Of a DNA stretch of 64,000 nucleotides, positions 35,013 to 48,060 are shown piece after piece. The position numbers and the translations under genes are program-made. Source of the stretch: Quillaja saponaria (taxonomy: Eukaryota; Streptophyta; Magnoliopsida; Fabales; Quillajaceae); the NCBI GenBank assembly GCA_029379385.1, contig CM055618.1, forward strand, positions 11,604,134 to 11,668,133, written 5' to 3'. The notes beneath the pieces were generated by a model, which saw only the letters and a program-made list of their open reading frames with translations, had not been told where the DNA came from and did no database searches. Within the stretch, counting starts at the first letter, position 1, and each line of letters opens with the position of its first letter.

Positions 35013-36521
35013 GGAACATAGACATGATCACACCGTGTCAAAGTATGCACCTAGAAAACATAGAGAAATGACAACCGTTGAAACTTCAAACTATGGAACG
35101 AAAAATTTAGCAAATCACTATGTGGAAGGTTGTTTCACTTTCCTAAACTGTTCAACTTAGTCAATTCAAGAATCAATAAGAAATGAGTTCAATTCTAGTT
35201 ATTAATCATTGAACGAGATTTTAATGTTTTAATTATTATGCATTTGTGATGGGACAACAAGGACCATCAAAATCCTTCTACAAAAATAAAATAAAAATCA
35301 TTCATAAACAGAAAACATAAAACATAAAACAAGGTCATGTTGAATAGAACCATCAAATCCTTTCAAAACAATTTACAAAAGTTAATTAATGATACTATAC
35401 AATTCGTCATATCAAAAATTCATTAAGTCCACAATTCACCTTATAAAGTTTCAAAACCTACTAATCCTTTTCTTTTTTTTTCACTCTAGGTTTTCAATTT
35501 TAGTTTTCACCATCACACACTTGACTAAAAAACTCTCAAAATTGTCAATGATCCGAGAGTTACACCCAATCATAAACTTAACTAAAATCCGACCAATGAC
35601 ACACTTAACTAAAAATTGCTCACGATCAAACACTTAACTAAAATTTCCCCAAAATTCCAAGGTTAATTATAATTATTTCAATTAATTCATGACAATAAAA
35701 AAAAATAAAAAATACTCAAACTCAATTTCATATATAATCACATTAACCACCATATATATACACAAAGTTTAAAATAGGATTGGTTCTAAGAGAACCATCA
35801 AAACCTTTCCACCAAAAACTCAATTGAAATTCAATTTCAACTATTTTCATCAAATTAAAATTTTAATTAAACTATTTAGAATAAAAAAAATTAACAAATA
35901 CACCCAAAACTCCAAAATCTCATACAATGTCATAAATCTAAAACCTATATAACCTAACCATCAATATGCAATGAACATGCTATAAAAATAAAAATAAACA
36001 CAAATAAATCAAAATTTACATACTTTAGAGAAGTTGTTTGGGGTAGATTTAACAGTGGCAAACGATAGAGACAGCGGCAGTGGCGGTTGCATGGGATTTT
36101 ACTCCAGCGACAAATGGTGGCAGCGCTGAAGGTAACGAATGGTGACCTATGACAAAGAGACGGCGAGGGGCCTGAGAGAATGACCAAATCGCAGGTTGCG
36201 ATCTAGTTTTCTTTGAAAAAAGGCGAGGGATGATATTTCTCTCATTTTCCTCGCCAAAGCCTTGCCATCAAATTTTTTAATTAATGAAATGTGACATTCC
36301 AGTTTATGAGATGTCAAAATATATCATGTCTCACCATGAAAGGTGAGGGACATTGGTCCTCGTCATTCTTGGTGATGCATGTATTCATCGCAATTTCCAC
36401 GCCAAAAATGGCGCTAAAATATTTTTTTTGTGGGAACTGACTTTTGCACCTAAAAAATACGAAGGAAGAGGTGTGCCCTCATCACAGGTGAGGTAAGGGC
36501 AATGCTATTTCCCTTGTGAAA
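35013..36521. other. Repeat-derived DNA, no gene recognised
   Basis: AT-rich sequence with recurring ACCATCAAA-CCTTTC words (35262, 35350, 35798) and a less AT-rich part at 36030-36520 rich in GGTGAGG and CTCGCC words. It probably belongs to the element whose CACTA-like end lies at 36522-36540. No transposase domain is visible. Confidence 0.4.
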
Positions 36522-36540
36522 CTGTGCTTTTCTTGTAGTG
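36522..36540 (-). mobile_element. CACTA-type terminal sequence
   Basis: Read on the minus strand this is CACTACAAGAAAAGCACAG, which fits the terminal inverted repeat of plant CACTA (En/Spm) transposons (CACTACAAGAAA core). The element would extend leftward. A matching left terminus was not found in the window, so the element is truncated or its left end has mutated. Confidence 0.55.
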
Positions 36541-38872
36541 ACATCCTCTTCTGGAATAAGTTGGCAATTCCTCCCGATGCTCCCAATTCCTTTACATCTG
36601 ATCTCAATATATGGCTTTTTAGGAATTGTACTTCAAGTTTTATATACCCACAACTATCATAATGTTCCTTGGTCTATTATTTTTCATTACTAATTTATGG
36701 AGCATTTGGTTCCATAGAAACAAAGTGGCACTGCAAAACTCTGAGGATGTTTGTGACCCCTTAGATCTTGCATTCCTAGAGCTCTCGAGTTCCATACCAT
36801 CAAAAGAAACATAAAGTTAGAAATTGGCCTTATTCTATCACAGTTAGTTTGGACCCCTCCTGAGAAGAATTGGTTTAAACTTAACACTGACGGGATTTAA
36901 AGGATGGCTCATAATTAACCTCTGATTTGAGAATCCAAAATCCTATTATTGAACTGGACTAAGAAATTGTTCTGGGACTAGTTAATGACTGTAGGTTGTA
37001 ACTAATTGGATTGTATCCTAAGCCCTAATTATGTTGTTTTTTAGATCCAAAGGCTGGAAACCTAAATTGCCAAAAAAATTATATTTTCCTAAGGTTTGTC
37101 ATACCAAGCATGAAAGTCTGAATACTAGACATTGATGTTATATTTAGATGACCACCTTGAAATGATAAATCATAATAACTTTGTAATCCAGGGATTACAA
37201 AATTTTTACTATATGAGCAATTTATCTCATAAGATAAGTATGATTATCTTTTGTGTCATTTTAATTATGTGACAATTATATGATTAAAAAGAAAAACTAC
37301 TGTTTTAAAAAAAATGCAAATATTCTTAGAAAGAACTTCTAGATTAAAAATTAATACATGGTTGTAGTTTATGGTTGTAGTTTAAGACAAGTTTGGTTTA
37401 GATTATAGTTACAAATCATGATTTGAGATGTTGTTTGAGATGCTAACTTATATTTTTAGTATTGTTTGGATGACTTTAAAAACATAGTTACAAACCATAA
37501 TTCAAAACATTTATTATTTAAATTAGGATATATAAGATATAATATAAAACTATTAAACGTTACTTTTTAGCTTTATTTATAAAATCAAAATCGAAAAATA
37601 AAAAGACTGATGCGTTGGCAGCAAGCGTTTTAGAAGTAGCAAGAAACGCTTGCCACAAACGTGGACAGACCTTTTCCTTTTTATTTTTTTCTTTTTCTGT
37701 AACTAGATTTTATGGTGCACGTAACGCGCGTGAATTATATTTATGATATATATTGTTCATCAACAATTAACGTACATATCAAGAAATTATTTAAAAAATA
37801 ATATAAACTTATATTTATTAATACAATAATATTAAAAAATTAATTATAATATTTATTTAAACCTATACTCTTAATATTTCTTTTCATTCATAGCATTTTA
37901 AAAGAAAATTAATTTATAATATTATAATTATTTGTAACTTATTAAATTAAAAAATTGAGAAATTCAATATTAATTATTTTGATATATAGTTATTGACAAA
38001 TTATATATTTATGAATATTGAAATTAATTAGGATAAAAAAATTAATAGTCATAAAATAATTATAATTATATTAATATTAAAATAGAAAAAATTGCTAAAA
38101 TAGTTAAATAAAAAATAGAATATTTGAAGCAAAATAAAAATTAAAAAATATTTATGTGATAGTAAAAACTCATAGGGTACTTAAAAAAATATTTCATAAA
38201 TTTGAGAAGAACGAAAAGATATTATAGTTATTAGAAACTTATTAAATAAATTTTAATATTAATTAATAGTGACATATAATTATTAAAAAATATATAATTT
38301 TTTTTTGATAAAAAAATTAAACAACAGTATTATAATCATGAAAACTATACTCTTAATATTTCTTTTAATCTATAGTAATTTTTAAAATTTCAATTCTTAA
38401 ATTTGAGAAGAACTAAAAAAATAATTAAGATTATTAGGTACTTATTAAATATAAAAAAATAAAAATTTTAATTTTAATTTCTATTGACATATAATTATTA
38501 AAAATTATAGATTTATTAATATTGAGAAGAATTAGTAAAATAAAAAATCAATTGTCCTAAAATAATTACAATTCTATTAATATTATTTGAAGCAAAATAC
38601 CAACTAAATATAACTATGTAATAATACAAACGTATAAAAGAAAAACAAAAATTGATGTCTCCAAGACTTTTTTATATATAATATATATTAATTCATTTAT
38701 TTTAATGCTTTAAAACCTCGGACGGCCAACCAAACCAAGAACATTTGAGAAGCAGTATTTATTCATTTTATTTTTTAAAATACAAAATATCAAATTTGCC
38801 CCTACCAGGAATGAAATATAAAGCAACGCTAGCCCAACAACCATATGACCATTGAGGCCAACATTAAATTTT
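36541..38872. other. Intergenic, AT-rich, no gene recognised
   Basis: A short open frame at 36626-36814 (hydrophobic, with LWSIWFHRNKVALQNSE) resembles the WxIWxxRN segment common in plant LINE-linked RNase H regions, followed near 36870-36890 by a WFKLNTDG-like string, a known RNase H motif. It is therefore probably another LINE relic. From 37300 onward there is very AT-rich DNA with internal repetition but no ORF. Confidence 0.4.
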
Positions 38873-39665
38873 ATTTTGGTTTATTTACTATTTTGGTCTT
38901 TTAAGATTGTTTCAGTTTTTAGTTTGATTCTTCAAGAATTTTCTCAGTCAATTTTATCCTTCAAGATTCAAAATTTCTCCATTAGGTTTCTTTTTTTTAT
39001 TTACATATTATAAATTAAAGGCCTATTTACTATTTTGGTCCTTTAAGATTGTATCAATTTTCAGTTTGTTCATTTCAGAATTCTTTCAGTTAATTTTATC
39101 TTTCAAAATTCAAAATTTCTCAATCAAGTTCTATTTTTCCATTTACATGTTAAAATTATTGAAATAATCATACTTGACATAAATATAATAACATGTTTAA
39201 ATTGTTTTTATGTCTTACAATTTTTTTTTGTTATTTTATCATTAAATTACATGAAATTATTATTCATATATAACATGGGAATGAGAGAATGTAACTTGAT
39301 TAAAAAATTCTGAATTTTAGATGATAAAAATTAACCAAAAACATTCATGGAAGACTAAATTGAAAATAGAGATAATCTTGATAGACGAAAATAATAGTTA
39401 AACCTAAATTAAAGAAATAATCATACTTGACATAAATATAATGACATGCTTAAATTTTGTTTAACTCTTACAAAACTATTTTTTTTTAATTTTATTGTTA
39501 AATCAGGTGGAATTAATTTATTCATATATATAATATGAGAATGAGGAAACGCAACTTGATTCAAAATTTCTAAATTCTAGATGATAAAATTGGTCAGAAA
39601 AATTCCTGGAGGACTAAATTAAAAACAGAGATAATCTTAAAGAACTAAAACAATAGTTCAAACAA
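38873..39665. mobile_element. Fold-back element with doubled inverted arms
   Basis: The left half has two direct copies (38881-38999 and 39024-39144) of a block starting TTTACTATTTTGGTC. The right half has two copies (39292-39404 and 39551-39663) of a block that is its inverted counterpart (AGATAATCTTAAAGAACTAA, AATAGTTNAA). The loop unit starting AATCATACTTGACATAAATA is also present twice (39159 and 39419). This gives a long imperfect hairpin about 790 bases long without coding capacity. It resembles fold-back/MITE-type elements; no target-site duplication was established. Confidence 0.6.
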
Positions 39666-40600
39666 TCTTTTTTTTAACTTCTTATTTGTTCTTATAAATA
39701 CAACCATTTTTTTTCTCCACAAATTTTCTCCTTCATCTCTTTCATTCTCTTACTAATATTTTTTCCTCCCTTTCACTATTTGAAATTGAAAATAGTATAA
39801 TTTTAATACTACTAATTAATATATTATTTATTAATTTTTAAAATTAATAAAAATAACATAATTTTAATATTATTGATGTATGTCTTTTTTTGATAATTTA
39901 TCCAAAAAATATAAAAATAGCAACTAAAATCATAATTTGCAACCATAATTCGTCGTGGACTTGGGCTCTACTAATCCTAGGAGCCACATTTTGTCCATAA
40001 ATTTATCATGGCTTCTAATTCACTATATACTAGCACCTCGAAAGGGGATCAATTCCAGGTTTTCCCTGTCCACAAAAATCAATTTTGACACAAGTGAGTT
40101 CGCTTTATTATTTAAAACAAATAACAAAGTCTTATTTTAAATTTTAAAAAATTCATAAAATATTTTCATATTATTGATAACTTTAATTTTAATTTTTCTT
40201 TAAAATAAATCATTTTATCAATAATAATACATTAGTACCAATTTTACAATTTAGTTATCAATGCATCAAGTTTTAGTTTCTCACTTAAAAAAAAAGCTTT
40301 TTTTTTTTTTCAGAAAAATTAAAATTTTACCTTTTTAAATGGAAATATTATTTATCTTCAATTTTATTTTCTAAGAGAGACAGTAAGTATTTAACCATGG
40401 AACCGTTTCCTTTTACAGCTAAAAGCAATGTTCTTTTTGTCCATTTTGGCGATTATGTTTTACGCGTATATATTCGTTTTTGAAATTGGGGGACCCTGGA
40501 GAGCAGTTGCTTTCTTCAATTATTTAGAATTCAGCTGAGTTCTTGGCTTTTGACATACTTCATATTTTTGAATCCTACAGGCTTGATCAGCCATGGCAAA
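39666..40600. other. Intergenic, AT-rich, no gene seen
   Basis: No coding region with family features. The NIK/F-box duplication begins at its right end, near 40618. Confidence 0.5.
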
Positions 40601-40617
40601 AAAGCAGTTCTCTTCCC

Positions 40618-43600
40618 ATGTCATTTGGGGTTTGTGCCAAATCACTATTTATTACTTGACAGTAATTAAGAGTCAAGGAGACATATGGCTTTGGACTTCA
40701 CAATGTAAAAGAGTACCCAGAACTTCATCAAAAAGGAATTCTCATAGGACCCATACCTCCTTACACACGCTTGTGCCAGTGTTATTTTGAACAAATTATA
40801 TGCCCTGTATTTTAGTGGAGGAAATGAAAGAAAATTTGTAGTGGCCTTGGCTTTCCTCTCTCTCTTTATGGAAGGGGTATAAGGAATGTATGAAGAATGT
40901 CAATGTTATGTAAGCTCTATTATAGGAAAATAAAATGTGATTTGCCAAGAAAATGTGAGGTATCCAAAGCTTTAAAGGGAACCTCTTGGCCAAGAATTTG
41001 TTCTCTTTGGACCTTACGGTTTGACCATTGATAAATGCCAATTAGCTATTATTCTTGCAACCAAATAAAATTTCTACAAATGGGTATCAAAGATGTGCAT
41101 AATTTCTTTCTTTCTTTTAAGACTTCTATTAGGAAATATCCTACTTTAGTTTTTTTTTTTTTGTTAAATCAAACTGAAGAATAGTGCCCAATACTTTTTT
41201 TTTTTTGGGTATCTATACTATTTCCATCATGTACCTAAGGTTTCTATATCATTTTAAAACAACGTCCATGTGAACTTGCAAAATTTTATTTCACGATCAA
41301 AATTTGGCCACTATAGTGGGCTCATACTCATTTGAAAGCCTAAAGGTTTTATGTTTTTTTTTTTTTTTTTTTTTTTTGGGTAGAACCTAAAGATTTTATG
41401 TTGATGTTTAACTAGTGTCTCATATTGTTATTTTTGATAGTATGATATTCAAAAGGTGAGTCAAATTAAGGGTATTGACATGTACTTCTCAAAGAAGCCC
41501 ACTCGTGAGAGAATCATATATATGAAAGAAGATGATTTCAAAAAGAGTTGTTTTAAGTTAAAAACTATAATGGGTGGGGTGGAGGGAACAAGGTGGAAGA
41601 AAGGGTTAGCAAGTGCCAACTATGAGTATGATTGTCTTCTTTTTCTCAAGGGACAGAGCCAAAGGCAATAATCATGTGGGTCTTACAAAGTGTTTGATAT
41701 ATTGAGGTTCTTACTCTTCCCTCCATTTAAAAAGGACAATAATTACTCACTCATTTAGGGCAATTCCTTAGTGCATAGCATAGCTTGATCATTAGGATTC
41801 TAGTCAACACCTCTTCAATCCCACACTTGCTAGTTTGACTGTCTTTTGGCTCCATCCTTGCTTGGCAGTTTTTGGTGATAGGCAATAGGGTTTTTGTTAA
41901 TCAAGGAGAAAAAGATAAGGAAGAATCTAAATTTGAAGCATCACAACAAAGTTATTTTGGTATTTTATTTGAAAAAACAAAATACATATTTGCTTGTGTC
42001 AAGAGTTATAATGAGTTAAAGACCCGGATTAAAACATAACTAATAAATTTAGGAGACTCAAAATTGTGTTAGTTTTACAGTAGCTTTCAGATTACTACAT
42101 CACTTATAGTAGAAATCTTTGTTAAAAAAAATAGTGTCACTGATAGTTTATGGTGATCGTGATCATATCATACTTTAAGCTAAGATTATGCATCATTATT
42201 AACTAGAAGAGATAAATTAAATTTATATCATAATATATTAGATTTTGAGAGTTTATCTTCTCTTTTGTTTTCACTTAAGTGTCATATATAGAACTTTCAT
42301 GTCTTGTTAATGAAATTTTGCTCTTTGGTGTTAACTTAGATCATGTAAGAATGTCTTTTTGTTAATTTTAGCACAATCTTAAAGATAGATATATAGAAGA
42401 TAAAGAACTCTTGCCATCAATTAAGCATAAGCCATAACTTAAAATGTTTGTGGAAAAGTTCATATGATTGCAGGACTAATTAGCCATAAGAAGCTCATTC
42501 CACCACCACTCAAAAGTACAAAAACTCAAATACAAACACCTCTCACCCTCTACTCCTCTAGCTATCTAGATCCGAATCCTCTCATGTTGTTCAAAGAAAA
42601 GAGGCCAACACAAAGATAAAAAGATAATTTAATTAAATAAATTTTTATTTTATCTCCGAACAGTGCCGGAGATGATCCAAAGGACCAAATCCCTATCTAT
42701 GTACCTAAGTATATCAGTGTCAAAAACTGAGACAGGAAAAGACACCATATCTTTGTCAAGAAATCAAAGAATCCAATCCAACAAGTTGAATGCATGCAGT
42801 GCTACAAGTGGTAGGCTTATTGTAGAAACATCTGAATGCTTATTTTGGTCTTTCAATACCAAAGGCAGTGAACAAGTTACTCACTGAACTTCCCAACTAC
42901 TCCGTTGACTGATCAACATTCACCGCACATCTTGCATCTTCTATCTTTTCATGGATAAAATTAATTGAAATCAATTTGCCCATTTTTCTTGCAGCTAGCA
43001 TTAACTTTTTGTATCTTAGCTCAAAAAAAGATACCAATCTATTTGTTGTTTTATTAATTTTTTAAATATTAATGCTATCTTACCATAGATCATCATAATA
43101 ATGTTTATTGTCCGATGATCAAATCATAACCATCCGATCAGTTTTCAACTTTTGGTAACGGTAATGGAAAACAGCATTTGGCAATCTGTCTAAAAAAATG
43201 TTTCAAATGTCAAGTGTGAAAGTCTAATAGTCAAATTGATAATTGATATTTGGTTGATTATTTTATTTCTTTTTTTGAATTTTCTAGTTATAGTGCTGTC
43301 ACTAATTCACCGTAAACATTTTTTTTTCTCCTCGATTCTTGATATACTCACTAAAATTTTTATTTGTATTTTTTTTTAGTCTGAGAGTAATATTTTTTTG
43401 ACAATATTTCATCTTATTAGAAAATATATATGTTGAAAAGAAATGAATTATATATTTTTTAACTGGTGTCTAAAAAGTACTTGTATTTATATATATAAAA
43501 AAATTATAATATTAATTATGATTTTAGTGATATTTACAAAAACTCAAATTATTATAGCATATAAAGCAAATCCTAAATCCTAAATTTTGCTAATTTATTA

Positions 43601-44795
43601 ATTGTAAGAATAATGAGTTAATAAATTGACTCAACTTTATTTGTATTAGACAATTATTTATTATTTAAATTATTTAAAATTTCCTACATTTATAAAGAAA
43701 AAATTTTGAGGTTGATTTCAAAAACAGTTTATATCAATATATTATATTGTTTAATTTATAGTTATAAAAATTTCTTTGAAGTATTTATACATTAAAATAT
43801 AATTTTTTAAATTATTTTTCAAAATGTATATTTTATCGACATAAATTTTTGGATTACTATAGGGGGAGGGGCCAACTTTTGCTTTTGAATTGAAGTGGGG
43901 TACTTTAAAAATATTTATTGGAGGACTTGTCTGTTGATTGTCATTATGTGGAGGCACTTGATTAGAATCAGATAAAGCAAATCTAACTATAAGATAATCT
44001 GAATTAAATTAATGAATTTTTTAAAAAGTAAAGTGAAAATGTGAGAAATAATTGACATCCCACCAGGAGCTATTACATCATTAATCTCAAGCTCAATCCC
44101 TAGGGATCCTAACTATTTATCTGATACTAATTATTGCTAGAATTAATCAAAGAAAATTGGATATGGTTGTACTACCAACTATTGAACCTCAGGGAATGTA
44201 GGATTCCTGAGGTTACAGTAGAAGCTTAACAAACCAAAGCAATCCCTTCCTGGCTTCCTCACCTCTTTCTCTCTCTGTCTTCCCAGTTGACAGCAAAACT
44301 ATCTGACCCACTAAGTTATTTTTACAAATTGTACTGTTTTTCCATTAAAAAATTTTAGACACCCTTTTTTACAAACCAATGCATGATTGAAGGAATTTCA
44401 ATTTCTTTTGCAATTATCTAAGATTTGGTTTAGTGTGGCTCTTAGCTTTTATATATTCCTTTGCTTTGGTTAGTTGAACTACAGGAACGGCATGTTAATT
44501 CTCTTTTGGTATTTTTTCACTAATTGCTTTGTTTTGTGTCTGACAGAAGGTGAGAGTGAGTGAATGAGTGCAATTCTGGCATAGAAGCATGAGAAATGGT
44601 ACTGGTTCTTATCTGATGTAAACATTACATGTCACAAAAACAAAATCAAGTTGAAATTTGTTGGTGTTGAATCTTTCAATTACCTGTCCTTTACTTACTT
44701 TCTTTAAGAAAGAAGTTCATCTTTGGCATCTGGGTACCTTGCTTTTTTTGAACGTTCTGTGTTTGAGGAAACGTTTCTTCTAGACCTTCAATCTC
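40618..44795 (+). promoter_or_regulatory. Upstream region of NIK copy 1, partly shared with copy 2
   Basis: Positions about 40618-41440 and 44342-44795 match 49596-50390 and 50390-50831 of the second unit (for example ATATGGCTTTGGACTTCACA and TTAGACACCCTTTTTTACAA). The middle, about 41440-44340, is present only here, so it is either an insertion in this copy or a deletion in the other. No gene is recognised in it; it contains (T)n tracts and several short frames without domains. Confidence 0.6.
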
Positions 44796-47700
44796 ATGGA
44801 AAGGAGAGAGCACATTGTTTTGTGTTGTTTGGCTTTTTTCTTCTTGTGGACTTCGGCAGCTGCTCTCCTTTCCCCTAAAGGTGTCAACTATGAAGGTAAA
44901 ATTAGAGTCTTTCCTCATTATTTTCTGAGAACATGGTTTTCTGTTAATCCTTAAAAAGTGATACTTCAATTTTCTTGTACTTTTGTTAGTGCTAGCTCTG
45001 ATGGGCATCAAAGCTGCTCTGGTGGATCCTCATGGTGTCCTTGAAAATTGGGATGATACTGCTGTGGATCCCTGCAGCTGGGCTATGGTCACTTGTTCTG
45101 CAGATCATTTAGTTGTTACACTGTAAGTAAAACTGCTTGACATTAAACCATACTAATAAGAAGTGTCAATTGGATTAACCCAAAAACAAAAAAACAATAA
45201 ATGGAAAATTCTCCGTGCCATAAAAAACAGAGATGCTAACATTTCTCAAATGTTTGGTTTTTTTCTTTTCTTTCACCAGAGGAGCTCCAAGTCAGAACTT
45301 TTCTGGTACACTGTCACCAAGCATAGGAAACTTGACAAATCTCCAGATTGTGTGAGTGACCAGATATAACCGAAGAAAATTTGTTTTGTTATTATTTTTG
45401 TGCAAATTTACTTATTAGATGTTTTGCAGGCTCATGCAGAATAATAATATATCCGGACCAATCCCATCTGAGCTTGGGAGGCTCCAAAAGCTTCAGACTC
45501 TTGATCTTTCAAATAACTTCTTCACTGGTCAACTTCCAAATACTCTATCCCACTTGAAAGGTCTCAAATACCTGTAAGTGATGTGGAAAGTGCTACTAAT
45601 ATGTAATTTTATGAATTTTGTTATCAATTTCGGGTTAATTGGTCATTGAGAATTCAGAAAGCAATAACAGACTGAACATAATATGATTATTTGAATTGCA
45701 ATCAGGCGGCTTAACAATAACAGTTTCTCAGGACCAATTCCATCAACTTTGGCTAACATGACCCAGCTTGCCTTTCTGTAATCCTCTTTAACTTATTCAT
45801 TAGTATCAAATACTTCTAGTTTTGGCCCTTTATGAACTTTAACTCTGAACTATATTTTTCTGGGCTTCAATTGTTATCTAGAGATCTCTCTTATAATAAC
45901 TTGGGTCGTCCTGTTCCCGGATTTCATGCCAAGACTTTCAAGTAAGCCATCCTAGCATGTTTCCCTTTTTTTTTTTCCTCCCTTTTTCCTCATTCCAGGC
46001 GAGGAAGGTGATTCTTTTCATTCTAGTATTGTAGGAAACCCTCTGATATGTGCCACTGGAAATGAGCAAGACTGCTATGGAACAACACAGGTGCCACTTT
46101 CTTCTGCCTTGACTAATCCTCAAAGTAAGTATAGCTTCTGCATTCATGATTGATTAGCCTTTTGTATCATCACCTGTATTAAGATGATATTACATTTGAT
46201 TCTTATTTATAATTCAAACTATCAACTTGCAAGTTCAATTATGTAATTGTACATTTGTACGAAATTTAGTTTTGCACTTCTCATAGTACACCAACATTCC
46301 TCTCCCCCCCCCCCCAAACACCAACCTTTTCTCTCCTTTGGCTCACAAATCCCTTATAGGCTGACCTACTTTTACTTCTAAATGTTCTAAAGATTCAGAA
46401 CCCTCTGGGAGACCTAAGAGCCACAAAATTGCCTTAGCGTTTGCTTCAAGCCTAGGCTGCATCTGCCTACTGATTCTTGGGTTTGGTTTTCTCCTTTGGT
46501 GGAGACAAAGATACAGCAAGCAAATTTTCTTCGACGTCAATGGTTAGTGCAATCATAAACTGAATAGTAATAAGGCCAAGCTCGGTAGGGGTTGCATTGG
46601 ATTGCATAATTCTATATTTCATCTCTACCAAGCATGGCACGAAATAACTGAAACTTTTTATTGTGTTTCATTCATACTAACCCTTTCCTCCATATTTTAG
46701 AACAATATCGTGAAGAGGTTTGCCTTGGAAACCTCAAAAAGTTTCACTTCAGAGAACTTCAGATTGCAACAAACAACTTCAGCAGCAAGAACTTGGTTGG
46801 CAAGGGTGGTTTTGGAAATGTCTACAAAGGATATCTCCAAGATGGTACAGTTGTAGCAGTTAAAAGGATTAAAGATGGTAATGCTATTCGAGGTGAGATT
46901 CACTTTCAGACTGAAGTTGAGATGATCAGCTTAGCAGTACACCGGCACCTCCTCCGGCTCTCTGGATTTTGCATGACAGATACAGAGAGGCTGCTGGTTT
47001 ACCCCTACATGTCCAATGGAAGTGTTGCTTTCCGTCTTAGAGGTAAGTTTACCTTCAATACTGCAACTATATTGTACCATAATTAACTGTCTCTGCCTCA
47101 TATTATTAGCTTTCTGGATGAACTCAAGTATCTTCATTAGTTTTTCAACTTGGATGCCATGAATTATTTTTTGAATGTCGAGAAACAAATTTTATTTCAT
47201 AATGAACACGGTAATATTTATTTTTCAATGCTGCAGCCAAACCTGCTCTTGACTGGGGTACAAGGAAGAGGATAGCCTTAGGAGCTGCAAGGGGCTTGTT
47301 GTACTTGCATGAGCAGTGTGATCCCAAGATAATTCACAGGGATGTAAAGGCTGCAAATATCTTGCTTGATGATTACTTTGAGGCTGTTGTCGGAGATTTT
47401 GGCCTGGCAAAGCTCTTGGACCACCGTGATTCTCATGTGACAACAGCTGTGAGAGGTACAGTGGGGCACATAGCTCCTGAGTATCTCTCAACTGGGCAGT
47501 CCTCGGAGAAAACAGATGTTTTTGGGTTTGGAATCCTTCTGCTTGAACTAATATCAGGTCAAAGAGCTCTACAATTCGGGAAAGCAGCAAACCAGAAAGG
47601 ATTAATGCTGGACTGGGTGAGCCAAACATTTATTTTCTTTGTTTTTTGTTGGAAACACAAAATTATTGGCTAATAAAACCTGTTGGCTTTGCCCGAGTAG

Positions 47701-48060
47701 ATGTTATTGTTATCTAATTCACAAGGACTATAAATGCAGGTGAAGCAAATTCACCATGAAAAGAAACTTGAAATGTTAGTTGACAAGGACCTGAAAAACA
47801 ACTATGACAGTATTGAGCTTGAAGAAATGGTTCGAGTAGCTCTCTTATGTACTCAATACCATCCAAGCCACAGACCAAAGATGTCTGAAGTTGTCAGAAT
47901 GCTTGAAGGAGATGGGCTTGCAGAGAAATGGGAAACCTCTCAGAAAGCTGAATCAACAAGGTGCCGAGCAAATGAATTCTCCTATTCAGAGCGATACTCT
48001 GATCTTACCGATGATTCTTCCTTGCTTGCACAGGCAATGGAACTTTCTGGACCAAGGTGA
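44796..48060 (+). CDS. NSP-interacting-kinase-type LRR receptor kinase (NIK, copy 1, intact)
   Basis: Eleven exons: 44796-44895, 44990-45122, 45280-45351, 45430-45573, 45706-45777, 45882-45941, 46027-46124, 46393-46542, 46701-47042, 47237-47616 and 47740-48060. They total 1872 bases in one frame (623 aa), with GT-AG sites throughout. Order: signal peptide ([18 protein letters not shown]), LRRNT with [10 protein letters not shown] and [10 protein letters not shown], four to five LRRs on 24-residue exons, proline-poor juxtamembrane, membrane helix 239-263, kinase with G-loop GKGGFG (310-315), Lys331, HRD 424-426, DFG 444-446, activation-loop Thr459/Thr460/Thr465 and APE 470-472, and the subfamily tail [19 protein letters not shown]. 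This is LRR-II receptor kinase architecture (NIK1-3, related to SERKs). In Arabidopsis, NIK1 acts at the plasma membrane in antiviral signalling and translation control. All catalytic residues are present. NIK1, NIK2 and NIK3 cannot be told apart here. Confidence 0.95.

Noticed and set aside
40593..41671. Short frames upstream of NIK copy 1
   Set aside because: Those within the duplicated region are not kept open in copy 2 in the same frame, and none shows a domain. The region is better explained as promoter DNA.
46697..47629. Long minus-strand frames across the NIK kinase exons
   Set aside because: They are antisense shadows of conserved kinase exons.
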